This document shows positions 35,328 through 44,764 of a DNA stretch of 64,000 nt, piece by piece. The stretch spans positions 992,001-1,056,000 of the forward strand of contig NZ_FSRB01000003.1 in NCBI RefSeq assembly GCF_900129635.1, written 5' to 3'. Every line of letters begins with the position of its first letter. Within the stretch, counting starts at the first letter, position 1. The position numbers were made by a program, and so were the translations under genes. Under the pieces are notes generated by a model, which had not been told where the DNA came from, made no database searches, and was given only the letters and a program-made list of their open reading frames with translations. This stretch comes from Singulisphaera sp. GP187. Its GTDB lineage: Bacteria; Planctomycetota; Planctomycetia; Isosphaerales; Isosphaeraceae.

Positions 35328-37058
35328 TCAGTTGCGATGCTTGTCGAGAAACTGCAAGAGTCTCGGAAAAATGTCGACGTGGACGTTTTTACCCATAAAA
35401 ACATCCTGATGTCCATAGTTTGGAATCACAACCAGTTCGTGACGTCCGGGGACGATCTTTTCCAGCCGTTGATGGCAGACGATATTCGAGTCGAGAAACA
35501 CGTGATTCTGCTCACCGGTCATGAACAGGACCGGGGTCTCGATCTCCTTGGCGAACGTCAGGTAGTCGTCGGGAAGCGTCTGAAACCGGGGATCGCCGGG
35601 CCTGAATTTCACGGCCGTATTGTGGTTCGCGACCATTTTCCGAACGTGGCGGTAATAGTTCATGCTCGTCCCGCCGTAGAGGTCGCCGCCACGCCGGTGG
35701 GTGACGTCGAGCAGGTTCTCATGGCTGTAAAGTGCGGGGAACCCCGCCCCCCACATGAAGCTGAGCATGTGACATTCGGGAACGTCGCACTCCCGATGAA
35801 ACAACGAGACCGCCGTGCCGAACGCTTTGCCGATCGTCAGGCCGGGCTCGCGTCGCCAGTAGGGGTTAAGGTACTCCATGCCCAACACATACTCGGCCAT
35901 GAACGGCCCGAACCCGAGCTTGAAGCGTGACCAGAGGGGGACCCTCGGCGTGAGCGAGACGCTGTTGGAGATCACGCTCCGAATTCCCGTCACGGCCTTG
36001 CCGAACAGGCTCATCATGAAGGAGACGGAGCCCAGACAGTGGCAGATCACGTGAATCCGCCGGTTCGGGCCGATCTGCTCACGAATCGTCGCCAGCGCCG
36101 GGGGGAAATCGTAGAGCGCGACGTCGTCCATCGTGAACGAGTGGCGCCTGAGGTTGTAGGGAAACCGGTTGCTCATCCGGAAGTCGAGCGTCCAGACGTC
36201 AGTCCACCCCTTGTCGAGCAGATAGGAGACAAGGTTGGTGTGTTCCGGCATGACATACATATCCGATGATGTAGTCAGCCCGTGAATGATCACGACCACG
36301 TCGTCGGAAGGCTCGCGGAGAAACCTCAAGAGACTGAGGCCGAGCTTGTCGGAGGTTGAATAAGGGTGGGTCGAGATCACGGCGTCCTTCACGCCTTCGG
36401 TCGTGTAGAGCGGAATCTCACGCTCGAACGGGGCCATCTTGGGCATGCAGGAGGGGCCGTAAACGTCCCAGAGACTTCCCAAGAAGAGCCGACCGAACTT
36501 ATCGATCGCGGCGGCGCGGTCGGCCGAGTTCGGGCCGGAGGCGCGCATCGTTGTCAGCTCTTCCAGAAAGTCCATGGGCTCGATATGGATGATCCCGGTC
36601 GCGACGACGGTTGCGGACGCCTCTTGCTCGGCCGTCAAGTGGCCTTCGAGGATGTTCGTGTAAAGGGTCGTCGTCGCCGGCCAGACCGCGTTGCCGAGCA
36701 CATCCTGCACGTCCTTGAACCCACTGAGCGTGAGCGGGCGGCCCTGGTCGTCGTGGAAGAAGAGGCGATACTTCATCTTCTTCCGACGGTTGTCGGCCGT
36801 ATCGACGAACAGGTTGAACACTCCGGTCTCAACAGTCCGACGCCCGCCCAGTTTGTCGCACTGAACGTAACCGATCGCCTCGGCCTGGTGCTCCGGCGAC
36901 GATACGAAATGATCCACATCGGCCGTTCGAATGGTGAGGTGGAACATCAGGAAATTGCCGTCGCGTCGACCCTGGTCGAAACCGTCCTGATAATTTGTTG
37001 GACCGAAGGTCACGTACCCTTTCATGTCCTCCGTGAATTCGAAACCGGTCACGGCCAT
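35328..37058 (-). CDS. alpha/beta hydrolase with Cys nucleophile, PhaC-like fold
   Basis: A 576-residue protein. Residues 1-210 are a beta-rich domain ('FEFTEDMKGYVTFGPTNYQDGF', 'MKYRLFFHDDQGRPLTLSGFKDV') that resembles N-terminal regions paired with GMC oxidoreductases in actinobacterial proteins. Residues 230-576 are an alpha/beta hydrolase: 'VVVIIHGLTTSSDMYV' (oxyanion region), then 'IHVICHCLGSVSF', where the nucleophile elbow has Cys341 instead of Ser, then 'PVLFMTGEQNHVF' and the catalytic His in 'IPNYGHQDVFMG'. PhaC synthases and dienelactone hydrolases use a Cys at this position. It is the first gene of the three-gene unit; the expected substrate is a lipid or sterol ester. Confidence 0.82.
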   Translation of the reverse strand: MAVTGFEFTEDMKGYVTFGPTNYQDGFDQGRRDGNFLMFHLTIRTADVDHFVSSPEHQAEAIGYVQCDKLGGRRTVETGVFNLFVDTADNRRKKMKYRLFFHDDQGRPLTLSGFKDVQDVLGNAVWPATTTLYTNILEGHLTAEQEASATVVATGIIHIEPMDFLEELTTMRASGPNSADRAAAIDKFGRLFLGSLWDVYGPSCMPKMAPFEREIPLYTTEGVKDAVISTHPYSTSDKLGLSLLRFLREPSDDVVVIIHGLTTSSDMYVMPEHTNLVSYLLDKGWTDVWTLDFRMSNRFPYNLRRHSFTMDDVALYDFPPALATIREQIGPNRRIHVICHCLGSVSFMMSLFGKAVTGIRSVISNSVSLTPRVPLWSRFKLGFGPFMAEYVLGMEYLNPYWRREPGLTIGKAFGTAVSLFHRECDVPECHMLSFMWGAGFPALYSHENLLDVTHRRGGDLYGGTSMNYYRHVRKMVANHNTAVKFRPGDPRFQTLPDDYLTFAKEIETPVLFMTGEQNHVFLDSNIVCHQRLEKIVPGRHELVVIPNYGHQDVFMGKNVHVDIFPRLLQFLDKHRN

Positions 37059-37792
37059 TTCTCGGTTCCTTTCTTCCCCCGGGATCCACTGCGCGGGATA
37101 TCTTCGTCAAAGATGAACTTATCATCCTCGTGTACCGAATGCGACAAACCAGATTATGATTTGTTTCAGGACAAAAGTGAGCGACGCCTCAATCGAATCG
37201 CACGACAACTCGACAAGAGCCGCCCCACGCGAACAAAACCCCTGCACCATCGACACGTCTTTCGCAAAACCCCCAATTAACAGGCGCCACCTAATCGCCT
37301 GGGTCTCCGTTTCTCACCGCTGCGGCTCAAGGCTCACTTGTCGCCCACGGGGTTCGGCTCCCGCTCCCGGTCGAAGCCGATCCGTGGTGAGATCGGCCGC
37401 CCGCACCCTCGTTCGATTGATACGTCCCAGCACCCGTTCAGCTAAATCAGGCTTGCTTACCTTTTCTTCCACGGTGAAATTCCAGTCGCCCCCTCACACA
37501 GACTTCGTCTCATCACCTACAGACTACAAGAGGATTCCGATCCAATACAAGTTTGTTTTCCGTTGAATCGAATCGGTTAAAACAGCGTGAATTGCGGGAA
37601 AATTCCAATCATAAGCCTTGACGCCAGAAGGCGCCGTGTGACAAACTCGGCCGTCGTCGTCACGCTCCGGCCACGTCAACCTGGCCCCGGGGTCGCCGCG
37701 CAGCCGGGATCCGCCACGACGATCGCCTGTCCGATCTGTGAAACATTAAACCAGTTCAAGTCGCCGGGGCTCACGCCTGAGGAGACCGAACC
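37059..37792. other. divergent intergenic region, no gene recognised
   Basis: 734 bases between the hydrolase (minus) and the lysozyme gene (plus). Part of it is less GC-rich than the neighbours (about 37,060-37,310, 37,500-37,640). It should hold two promoters. Open frames here look like random sequence, rich in Ser/Arg/Pro with no motif. No RNA or repeat was recognised. Confidence 0.45.
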
Positions 37793-38527
37793 ATGGTCAC
37801 ACGCAGACGAATTCTCCGTTGGCTGGCGGGTCCGCAACTCTTGCTCCTCGGAGGTTTCCTGACGGTGCCGGAGGTCGAGGCGGCGCACCTCGCCGGGATT
37901 GACGTGTCGCATTACCAGGGGGGGATCAACTGGTCGTCCGTGCACAGCGCGGGGACCACGTTCGCAATCACCAAGGCCACGGAGGGAACCGGCTACACCG
38001 ATCCGTACGTCTACCAGAACATTGCCGGAATGAAGCAGGTCGGGATCATCCCGGGCGCGTACCACTTCGCTCGGCCCGGGACGGACCCGGTCGCCCAGGC
38101 CAACTACTTCACGAGCGTCGTCTACAACGCCAATGGCGGAAGCTTTTCCGGTCTACTGCAACTGGTTCTCGACCTCGAAACAACAGACGGCCAAACACCA
38201 GCTCATGTCTTTGCGTGGACTCAGGCGTTCGTCGCTCGCGTTCTGGCGGTGACGGGCCGGCCTTGTATCATCTACACAGGCTTTTACTTCTGGCGTGACA
38301 ACGTCGGCAACCCAAACAACAACTTAAATTGCCCGCTCTGGCTGGCCGCCTACGTATCTGAAGCGCAAACAGCCGCGCTGACCCCTCAGGCCTGGTCAGG
38401 GGTGGGTTGGGCGTTCTGGCAGTACACGAGTTCGGGGGCTGTGCCGGGGGTCGCGGGAAACGTGGACCGCGATTATTTCCGGAACTCGGGGAGTTACCCC
38501 AACATCAACAACCTGCGAATCCCATAA
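37793..38527 (+). CDS. secreted GH25 lysozyme-like muramidase
   Basis: A 244-residue exported protein. The N-terminus MVTRRRILRWLAGPQLLLLGGFL is a Tat- or Sec-like signal (twin Arg within 'TRRRIL'). The glycoside hydrolase family 25 domain starts at 'AGIDVSHYQGGINW' (Asp37) and has the catalytic D-x-E in 'LVLDLETTDG' (Asp127, Glu129), then 'PCIIYTGFYFW' and 'WAFWQYTSSG'. The domain is complete, about 210 residues as usual. It should cleave the beta-1,4 bond of peptidoglycan, either its own wall or that of competing bacteria. GAGGAG lies before the ATG. Confidence 0.9.
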   Translation: MVTRRRILRWLAGPQLLLLGGFLTVPEVEAAHLAGIDVSHYQGGINWSSVHSAGTTFAITKATEGTGYTDPYVYQNIAGMKQVGIIPGAYHFARPGTDPVAQANYFTSVVYNANGGSFSGLLQLVLDLETTDGQTPAHVFAWTQAFVARVLAVTGRPCIIYTGFYFWRDNVGNPNNNLNCPLWLAAYVSEAQTAALTPQAWSGVGWAFWQYTSSGAVPGVAGNVDRDYFRNSGSYPNINNLRIP

Positions 38528-38984
38528 GATTGGCCCGTTCCAGACCAACCAGGCCTTGGGTCAGGATCGAACCCGCCTGACGGCAAATGCGCCGTGATCG
38601 GAAGCCGTTGAATGACTGCGGCGACGACTTTGACTTCCCCGCTGCTCCGAGGATCGCCAGGGCGGGGCGGGTAAAAGTTCAGCCTATGGAAAACGCGACG
38701 GCTGCCGTCACGGCGATGGATAAAATGCTCGACCAACTAAGCAGCGGAACGCAAATCACTTCCCGATTTCAGAACGATTCACGGACGTGCCACCCAGGCT
38801 ACAGCGGTTTTCCGTCGGATCGCGCACAGACCTATGGTGACTTTGGCATGCAATGCTAATTTGTTTCTTGCTTGTTTGAATTCAGCTCGAACGGGGCGGG
38901 CCAAGGAAGCCCAGGCAACGCCCTGACGCTCCCTCGACTCCCGATCACCGAACTCCTGAAATTCTTTCTCCAGAATGGCGCAAG
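38528..38984. other. intergenic region, nothing recognised
   Basis: 457 bases between the lysozyme gene and the convergent PAS/MEKHLA gene. Open frames are short and without motifs. No hairpin with a T-run was found. Confidence 0.4.
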
Positions 38985-39470
38985 TCAGTCCACTTTGCCG
39001 TCGAACCAGATCAGGGCTGCCTGCCCAACTACATCGCCGCCGTCGAATTGCCAAACCGTGCCGTCTCGAATCCGGAACGGGCATCCGGACCGATCCACGC
39101 GGACATCGGCATAATTCTCAGCGATGCCGCGTGCGCGAACGATCTCGAGGAAGGCCGCACGCGCCGCCCGCCGGTCCTCCGATGCGCTGAGGCGTGAAGG
39201 CAGGCCGATGAACTCGTCACGGCGATAGCCGAACATCCTTATTGCCGCGTTGTTGACATAGATGAACTTCGGATCGCTTTCGGCATTGTGTGCCAGAACT
39301 CCGAAGGGTGCCGAGTCGTTGATCCAGGCCAGGCGTGCCCATTTGTCGCCTCGTTCGATCTCGACCGGGCAGCAATTCGTGCCGAGTCCCTTGCCGGTGT
39401 GGTTCGCATAGGCGGCATCGATGGCTTCCAGCAGGATCAGGTGCGGTGCTTGTGCGTCGTTCTCGCCCAT
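38985..39470 (-). CDS. PAS-fold MEKHLA domain protein
   Basis: A 161-residue protein with one PAS-like domain: 'LAWINDSAPFGVLAHNAESDPKFIYVNNAAIRMFGYRRDEFIGLPSRLSA' is the PAS core, 'SRGIAENYADVRVDRSGCPFRIRDGTVWQ' the C-terminal sheet, and the whole resembles the MEKHLA family of stand-alone PAS proteins. It has no output domain, so it is probably a small ligand or redox sensor of unknown partner. The ATG at 39,470 is chosen by analogy. The frame is open for about 65 codons upstream with coding-like sequence ('LTPGLETLDAILDEHWRG') but no ATG until 39,521, so the gene may be the end of a larger, damaged one. Confidence 0.65.
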   Translation of the reverse strand: MGENDAQAPHLILLEAIDAAYANHTGKGLGTNCCPVEIERGDKWARLAWINDSAPFGVLAHNAESDPKFIYVNNAAIRMFGYRRDEFIGLPSRLSASEDRRAARAAFLEIVRARGIAENYADVRVDRSGCPFRIRDGTVWQFDGGDVVGQAALIWFDGKVD

Positions 39471-39848
39471 GAACTTGCTCCGCTTCTCAGAGATTGTGCG
39501 CTCGGGGATTGACAATTGCATGGGATCGCTGGGCGTACGGACGAGATGGGAGCGTCCGGTTCCACGCCAGTGCTCGTCCAGAATCGCATCCAGCGTTTCC
39601 AGTCCGGGCGTCAGTTCGCTGGCGGTCCAACCGCAGGCGCCATTGAGGCGTCATCCAGTCGTGCAAGACGGGTGTGTCGACGGGAACTTTCTAGGTTCGG
39701 GATAATGGCCGGAACACCCTGCTCGACAATCGCATATCCTTCCGGGCCGCGAGCCCTTTTCGTTCGGATCGCACCCAGGCGAAGCTCTTCGGGAGGGTTC
39801 GCTTGCCCGGGAGATTTCGCTCCCCCGAACCGCGGGCGAAAACGGAAA
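39471..39848. other. coding remnant upstream of the PAS gene
   Basis: Apart from the open frame that extends the PAS gene upstream to a TGA near 39,653, nothing is recognised. The stretch could be the surviving end of a gene that was truncated or fused to the PAS gene. Confidence 0.35.
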
Positions 39849-39900
39849 ACAGGGAGCTCGCGCTCCCCGTTCGCCGCCGACGAAAACCAGAAGACAGGGA
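39849..39900. repeat. REP-like palindrome next to the RND permease stop
   Basis: ACAGGGAGCTCGCGCTCCCC (39,849-39,868) is an almost perfect palindrome of the same family as the repeat at 420-440 and 522-542, differing in the loop. A second half unit (ACAGGGAGCCCGCGG) follows from 39,894. It lies just beyond the stop of the RND permease gene and may serve as its 3' end structure. Confidence 0.65.
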
Positions 39901-39908
39901 GCCCGCGG

Positions 39909-42900
39909 TCAGACGTACTTCTCCGAGGCCTCGCGCAATTCGAGAGGGGTCTCGCCCGAGTACGGGCGCGGGACCGGGTTCGACTGCACTGAGAACCGGA
40001 TCCCGATCCGCTTGGTGAAGTTCACCCACATATCGATAATCTCATAAAAAACGGGCGTCACCAGCAGGGCGAGGACCAGGGAGAGCATCTGGCCGCCGAT
40101 GATCACCTTGGCCATGCTGGCGCGGGCGCCTGCTCCTGGGCCTTGGCCGAGTGCAATCGGGACCATCGCGGCGACGAGCATGACGGTCGTCATCAGGATC
40201 GGACGGAGCCGAGTGTGGTTGGCTTCGATGATCGCCTCGCGCCGGGGGACCCCCTTGTCGCGGAGTTGGTTGGTGGCATCGACCTGGAGAATTCCATTCT
40301 TCTTGACGATGCCGACCAACATAAACAGGCCGAACATTGCATAGATGTCCATCGGCGTGCGGAACAGGACCAGCGAGAGCAGGCCGAAAGGCACCGTCAC
40401 CGGCAGCGCCATCAGAATCGAGATCGGCTGCGTCCAGCTCTCGAACTGGGCCGACAGGATCATGTACATAAACAAGATCGAGAGTCCAAACGCGATCATG
40501 AAGTAGTAGCCGGTCTCTCCCATCGTCTTCGCCTGGCCGGAGAAGATGTAGGAGTACTGCTTGGGCAGATTCATTTCCTTGAGGATCGCGTCGGCGCGAG
40601 AGACGGCCTCGCCCAGGGGGATCCCTTCGGGGTTGCCCAGGACGGTGACGATCCGCTCGCGGGTCAATCGCTCGATCTCGGTCGGCCCGCGTTCGTCGAC
40701 CAGCTTCGCCAGGCTCGAAAGGTTGACCAGACCGGCGGTCGTCGACGGGAGCTTCAACTGGTAGAGGTTCGCCGTTGAGGAACGCTCGGTCGCCTCGGCC
40801 CGGAGCCAGACGTCGTACTGTTCGTCGCCGTCGCGGAACTTCGAGATCGGCATTCCACCGACCAGAACGCGCAGAGTGTCAGCGATCGTGCCGACCGGAA
40901 TCCCGAGGTCGCTCGCCCGCTCGCGATCGACGATCACCTGAACCTCGGGCTTCCGCAACGAGATCGAAGTGTCGATGTCGACGAGGCCAGGCTTCTCCTT
41001 GAGCTTTCTCATGAGCTGATCGGCGTACTTGGAGAGTTGATTCAAGTCAGGACCGGCCAGGTTGACCTGGAAGGTTTGCGGGCGCCTGCCTCCCTGAAAC
41101 GCCGAGACGTCGTTGACGCTGGCGCGCAGGTCGGGGTAATCCAACAGCATCTCCCGCGCTTCCTGCTGGATCGCGAACTGGGTGTACTCGCGTTCTTCAA
41201 GGTCGTCCATGCTCACATAAATCGTGGCGCGAGTCACATCCCCTTGGCCTTTGACCACCCGCCCACCGCTCGACTGACCGATCGTCGTGAACAGGTGCTT
41301 GGTCCCCTTGAGCGTGCGGAGTCGGCCTTCCAGCTCGTTACAGATCCGGCTCGTCCGCTCCAGGCTGTACCCTTCGGGCGTCGTGATCGTGACCTCATAT
41401 TCGCTCTGGTCGTCACGTGGGATCAACGACATCCCCATCATCTTGCCGATCGGGACCGTGCTCATGATGACCAGGATGGCCATGACGACCACCAACGGCT
41501 TGAACCGTAAGGCCCCGCGAAGCACCATCCCGTAACTGCCGTCGACGAATCGGTAGATGAAGCCTGACTTGCTGCCGGCATGTCCGGCTTCACCCGGCTC
41601 GAGCTTGAGGAACCGGCTGCAAAGCATCGGGGTCAAGGTGAACGAGACGAACAGGCTCATCGCCACCGCGAACGCGACCGTAAGGCCGAAGCTCGAGAAG
41701 AAGCGGCCGATGATCCCCCCCATGAAGGCGATCGGCACGAAGATCACGATCAAGGAGAGGCTCGTCGCCAACACCGGCAACGCGATCTCACGCGTGCCGA
41801 TCCGCGACGCCTCCATCGCGTCCATCCCATCCTCTTCCATGTGCCGAAAAATGTTCTCGTGCACCACCACCGCGTCGTCGATCACGATCCCGATCGCCAG
41901 GATCAAACCGAGCATCGTGATGTTGTTGAGCGTGAACCCCATGTAGCTCATGAACATGAACGTCGGAATGATCGACGTGGGGATCGCCATCGTGGCGATC
42001 ACGGTCGTCCGCCAGTCGCGAATGAACAGCAGGATCGTCGCCGACACCAGGACACCGGCCAGCAGCAGGTGGAACTTCACCTCTTCAATCGACTTCTTGA
42101 CGAATCGGGACTGGTCGCGAATGATCTCGGTCACGATGTCGGCGGGCAGGGCTGCCCGCAAGGTCTCGAGCCGAGACTTGACGTCTTCCGAGACCTTCAC
42201 GGTGTTGCTGCCCGACTGCTTCTGGACGACCAGGCTGACCGCGCTCAGGCCATCGAGCTGAGCCAGGGTCCGCGGCTCCTCGTAAGCGTCCTCCGCGCGA
42301 CCGATGTCGCGTATCCGGATCGGGTAGCCGTTGCGGTTGGCGACGATCAGGCCATTGAACTCGGCGGCCGTATTGAGCCGGCCGAGGGTTCGAAGCACGA
42401 GCTCGCGCGGCCCCTGGTCGACGCGACCGCCAGGCACCTCGAGGTTCTGCCGCGTGAGCGCCATCCGGACCTCGTCGACCGAGAGTCCAAACCCGGCGAG
42501 TTTATCGGTATCGACCACGACGTTCATCGCGCGGACCCGGCCGCCGACCAGCGTCACCGCACCGACGCCGTTGACCGTCTCGAGCCGCTCCTTGATGCGC
42601 TTCCGGGCGATCTCGGTCACCTCGCGAAAGTCCCGTTTGCCGGAAACTGCAATCGTCAGCACGGGCATCGAGCCGGTATCGAACTTGTCGATAATCGGCG
42701 CCTCGGTGCCGTCGGGAAGTTCGGCCAAGATCGTGTTGACCTTGTCGCGAACCTCCTGGGTCCCCACGTTGCCGTTCTTGGAGAGGTCGAACTGCACCGT
42801 GATGGCCGAGACCCCTTCCATGGTGGTCGACCGCAGTTCCTCGATGCCGCTGACCGTGTTGATGATGTCCTCGATCGGCTTGGTGACCGAGGTCTCCATC

Positions 42901-43073
42901 TCCTCGACCCCCGCGCCCGGTAGTACGGTCGTGACCGTACAGACCGGGAAGTCGACGTCGGGGAACAGGTCGACTCCAAGACTGCCGTAGGAGACCAGGC
43001 CAAGCACGACCGGGACTGCGATCAGAACCCAGGTGAAGACCGGACGTTTGATGCAGATATCGGAAAGGGTCAT
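39909..43073 (-). CDS. RND efflux transporter permease (AcrB/MexB-type, HAE1)
   Basis: A 1054-residue inner-membrane proton-driven pump subunit. From the ATG at 43,073 it begins 'MTLSDICIKRPVFTWVLIAVPVVLG', the standard RND N-terminus. The proton-relay pair is in 'GIVIDDAVVVHENIFRHM' on helix 4. Further markers are 'FPDVDFPVCTVTTVLPGAGVEEMETSVTKPIED' in the first large loop and the C-terminal 'MFGLFMLVGIVKKNGI'. The length is normal. It is the third gene of a TetR - adaptor - permease set. The 362-bp gap to the adaptor contains a palindromic repeat, so co-transcription is likely but not certain. Sequence alone does not fix its substrate. Confidence 0.93.
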   Translation of the reverse strand: MTLSDICIKRPVFTWVLIAVPVVLGLVSYGSLGVDLFPDVDFPVCTVTTVLPGAGVEEMETSVTKPIEDIINTVSGIEELRSTTMEGVSAITVQFDLSKNGNVGTQEVRDKVNTILAELPDGTEAPIIDKFDTGSMPVLTIAVSGKRDFREVTEIARKRIKERLETVNGVGAVTLVGGRVRAMNVVVDTDKLAGFGLSVDEVRMALTRQNLEVPGGRVDQGPRELVLRTLGRLNTAAEFNGLIVANRNGYPIRIRDIGRAEDAYEEPRTLAQLDGLSAVSLVVQKQSGSNTVKVSEDVKSRLETLRAALPADIVTEIIRDQSRFVKKSIEEVKFHLLLAGVLVSATILLFIRDWRTTVIATMAIPTSIIPTFMFMSYMGFTLNNITMLGLILAIGIVIDDAVVVHENIFRHMEEDGMDAMEASRIGTREIALPVLATSLSLIVIFVPIAFMGGIIGRFFSSFGLTVAFAVAMSLFVSFTLTPMLCSRFLKLEPGEAGHAGSKSGFIYRFVDGSYGMVLRGALRFKPLVVVMAILVIMSTVPIGKMMGMSLIPRDDQSEYEVTITTPEGYSLERTSRICNELEGRLRTLKGTKHLFTTIGQSSGGRVVKGQGDVTRATIYVSMDDLEEREYTQFAIQQEAREMLLDYPDLRASVNDVSAFQGGRRPQTFQVNLAGPDLNQLSKYADQLMRKLKEKPGLVDIDTSISLRKPEVQVIVDRERASDLGIPVGTIADTLRVLVGGMPISKFRDGDEQYDVWLRAEATERSSTANLYQLKLPSTTAGLVNLSSLAKLVDERGPTEIERLTRERIVTVLGNPEGIPLGEAVSRADAILKEMNLPKQYSYIFSGQAKTMGETGYYFMIAFGLSILFMYMILSAQFESWTQPISILMALPVTVPFGLLSLVLFRTPMDIYAMFGLFMLVGIVKKNGILQVDATNQLRDKGVPRREAIIEANHTRLRPILMTTVMLVAAMVPIALGQGPGAGARASMAKVIIGGQMLSLVLALLVTPVFYEIIDMWVNFTKRIGIRFSVQSNPVPRPYSGETPLELREASEKYV

Positions 43074-43435
43074 AGGAACGACCTTATCCTGAAGGTGAAC
43101 CCGAGACTTCCTGCATCTCGGCCAGGGACCACATAACGATTGACCATCATCTTGGCATGACAACGCATTGAAACTTCCATCCGGCGACCGTGCCGAAGGA
43201 GGGGCCAAGTGGCCAGGAGCCAGCCCAGCTCCAAGAATCATCGCGTTTGATTTGAGACGGTAGCCAGGATACCGGGATCTCATTCCCACGCTCTGCGTGG
43301 GAATGCCGTCCGCGACGCTCCGCGTCGTCTTGTCTTCCCCGGCGGGTGGGGCCGCAGAGCGTGGGAACGAGTTTCTCCCGCGAATTTCGGCCTCCGGGGC
43401 AGACAGACGGCCCGGTTTCCTTGCGACAGTGTCGG
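43074..43435. other. gap between adaptor and permease genes with a palindromic repeat
   Basis: No gene. ATTCCCACGC-TCT-GCGTGGGAAT (43,282-43,304) is a perfect 10-bp hairpin; a smaller hairpin GACGC-TCC-GCGTC follows at about 43,313, and a partial copy of the first arm (GCAGAGCGTGGGAACGAG) lies at 43,353-43,370. This type of TTCCCACGC palindrome is a repeat found in many bacterial genomes. Confidence 0.6.
43282..43304. repeat. TTCCCACGC palindrome
   Basis: A perfect inverted repeat with a 3-base loop. It lies inside the adaptor-permease gap, with a half copy 50 bases away in the same strand sense. It could stabilise the upstream mRNA 3' end, so that adaptor and permease would be expressed at different levels. 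Confidence 0.75.
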
Positions 43436-44764
43436 TTATTTTTGGGATTCATCGGGATTGCCGGCCTTCGAAGAGGTCACTACCGGAGCCGGTGTGGCCA
43501 CCTCGGGCTTGCGGACGGTCACGATGGTGGTGTCGGCCAGTTGCGTCTGACCGGTCGTAACCACCTCTGCGTTCTTGGGCAGTGCGCCGATGACCTCGAT
43601 CCATCCCAGGCCCTCTTGCCCGGTCTCGACGTTGATCGACCGGGCCTTCCCCGCCTCGACGACGAAGAGCTTGGTCACACCCGCGAACTTGACGACCGAC
43701 TCGATCGGCACGATCGAGGCCATCGCGGTTCGGTCGATCAGGATCGACGCCTTGGCAAAACCACCGGGGCGGAGCAGGCCACGGCTATTGGGAACCGCCA
43801 CTTCCACCTGAAATGTCCGGCTGACCGGATCGACCAACGGGTTGATTCGCGCGACGGTCCCCTCGAAGGGCATCGCGGCATGTGACGCGATGTTGACCCG
43901 GACCGTCTGCCCGACCTGGATCTCGGCGCTATGGCGTTCGGGCACATTGGTCCAGAGCCGGAGCGGGTTCTCGATCACGAGTTGCAAGACGGGGTCGCCC
44001 TGCTTGAGCATCTCGCCTTCCGCCACCGACCGCTTTGCCACGGCGTACTCGATCTCGCCGGTCACGCCGGCCGGCCGGGCGTACGGCACCGGGGCAAGGA
44101 TCATGGTATCGGCCTTGGCCTGCAAGGCGACGTCAACCGCCGCGCGAGTGGCTCGGGCGTTGGCCAGAGTCGCCTGGGCGGTGAGAACCGCGTTGGCCAG
44201 GGCGGCCGTCGTGGCCTGCTCATCATTCTCGGAATTCTGCAGGTCTTGCTGGGCACCCGCACCTCGACGGTTCAGGGACCGTTCCCGCGCCACGTTTTGC
44301 TTGGCTCGGTCGAGGGCCACTTTCGCCTGGATGACCGCGGGCAGCCCGGTGACGTCAAACTCCTTGGTGGGCAAGTCTTTGAGCCCGAGCTTGGCCAGCT
44401 CGGCCTGCAACTGGCGTTGGGCTTGCTGGACCGACAGATTGGCGTCCACCGGGTCGAGCTCGACGAGCAGTTCGCCCGGCTTGACCCGGTCGCCCATGTC
44501 GTGGTGTACCTTGAGGACGCGTCCCTGGCTCTTGCTGCCGACGGTGACGTCCTCCCAGCCATTGAGCGTGCCGACCACCTCGACGGTCCGTTCGACGGGC
44601 CGTTGTTCCACCGGGGCGACCGTCACCGCAACCGGCTTGGGAGCCGTCTCGGCCTTGGTCTTGGGCTCCGCCGCGGAGTGACCGCATCCGGCCATGGCCA
44701 ATGCCAGAGGCGCCGCGCCGCTCCATCCTAACGCGAACAACCAGCGACTAACCGCCATTGTCAT
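43436..44764 (-). CDS. RND periplasmic adaptor (membrane fusion protein), lipoprotein
   Basis: A 442-residue adaptor that links the RND permease to the outer membrane. The N-terminus ends in a lipobox 'LALAMAGC-GHS', so it is a lipoprotein. The alternating domains are visible: barrel-sandwich part 'EDVTVGSKSQGRVLKVHHDMGDRVKPGELLVELDPVDA', a helical hairpin (about residues 120-220), then the beta-barrel with 'GDPVLQLVIENPLRLWTNVPERHSAEIQVGQTVRV'. GGGGAG precedes the ATG at 44,764. The stop of the TetR gene overlaps the start by 17 bp, which implies coupled translation. Confidence 0.9.
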   Translation of the reverse strand: MTMAVSRWLFALGWSGAAPLALAMAGCGHSAAEPKTKAETAPKPVAVTVAPVEQRPVERTVEVVGTLNGWEDVTVGSKSQGRVLKVHHDMGDRVKPGELLVELDPVDANLSVQQAQRQLQAELAKLGLKDLPTKEFDVTGLPAVIQAKVALDRAKQNVARERSLNRRGAGAQQDLQNSENDEQATTAALANAVLTAQATLANARATRAAVDVALQAKADTMILAPVPYARPAGVTGEIEYAVAKRSVAEGEMLKQGDPVLQLVIENPLRLWTNVPERHSAEIQVGQTVRVNIASHAAMPFEGTVARINPLVDPVSRTFQVEVAVPNSRGLLRPGGFAKASILIDRTAMASIVPIESVVKFAGVTKLFVVEAGKARSINVETGQEGLGWIEVIGALPKNAEVVTTGQTQLADTTIVTVRKPEVATPAPVVTSSKAGNPDESQK

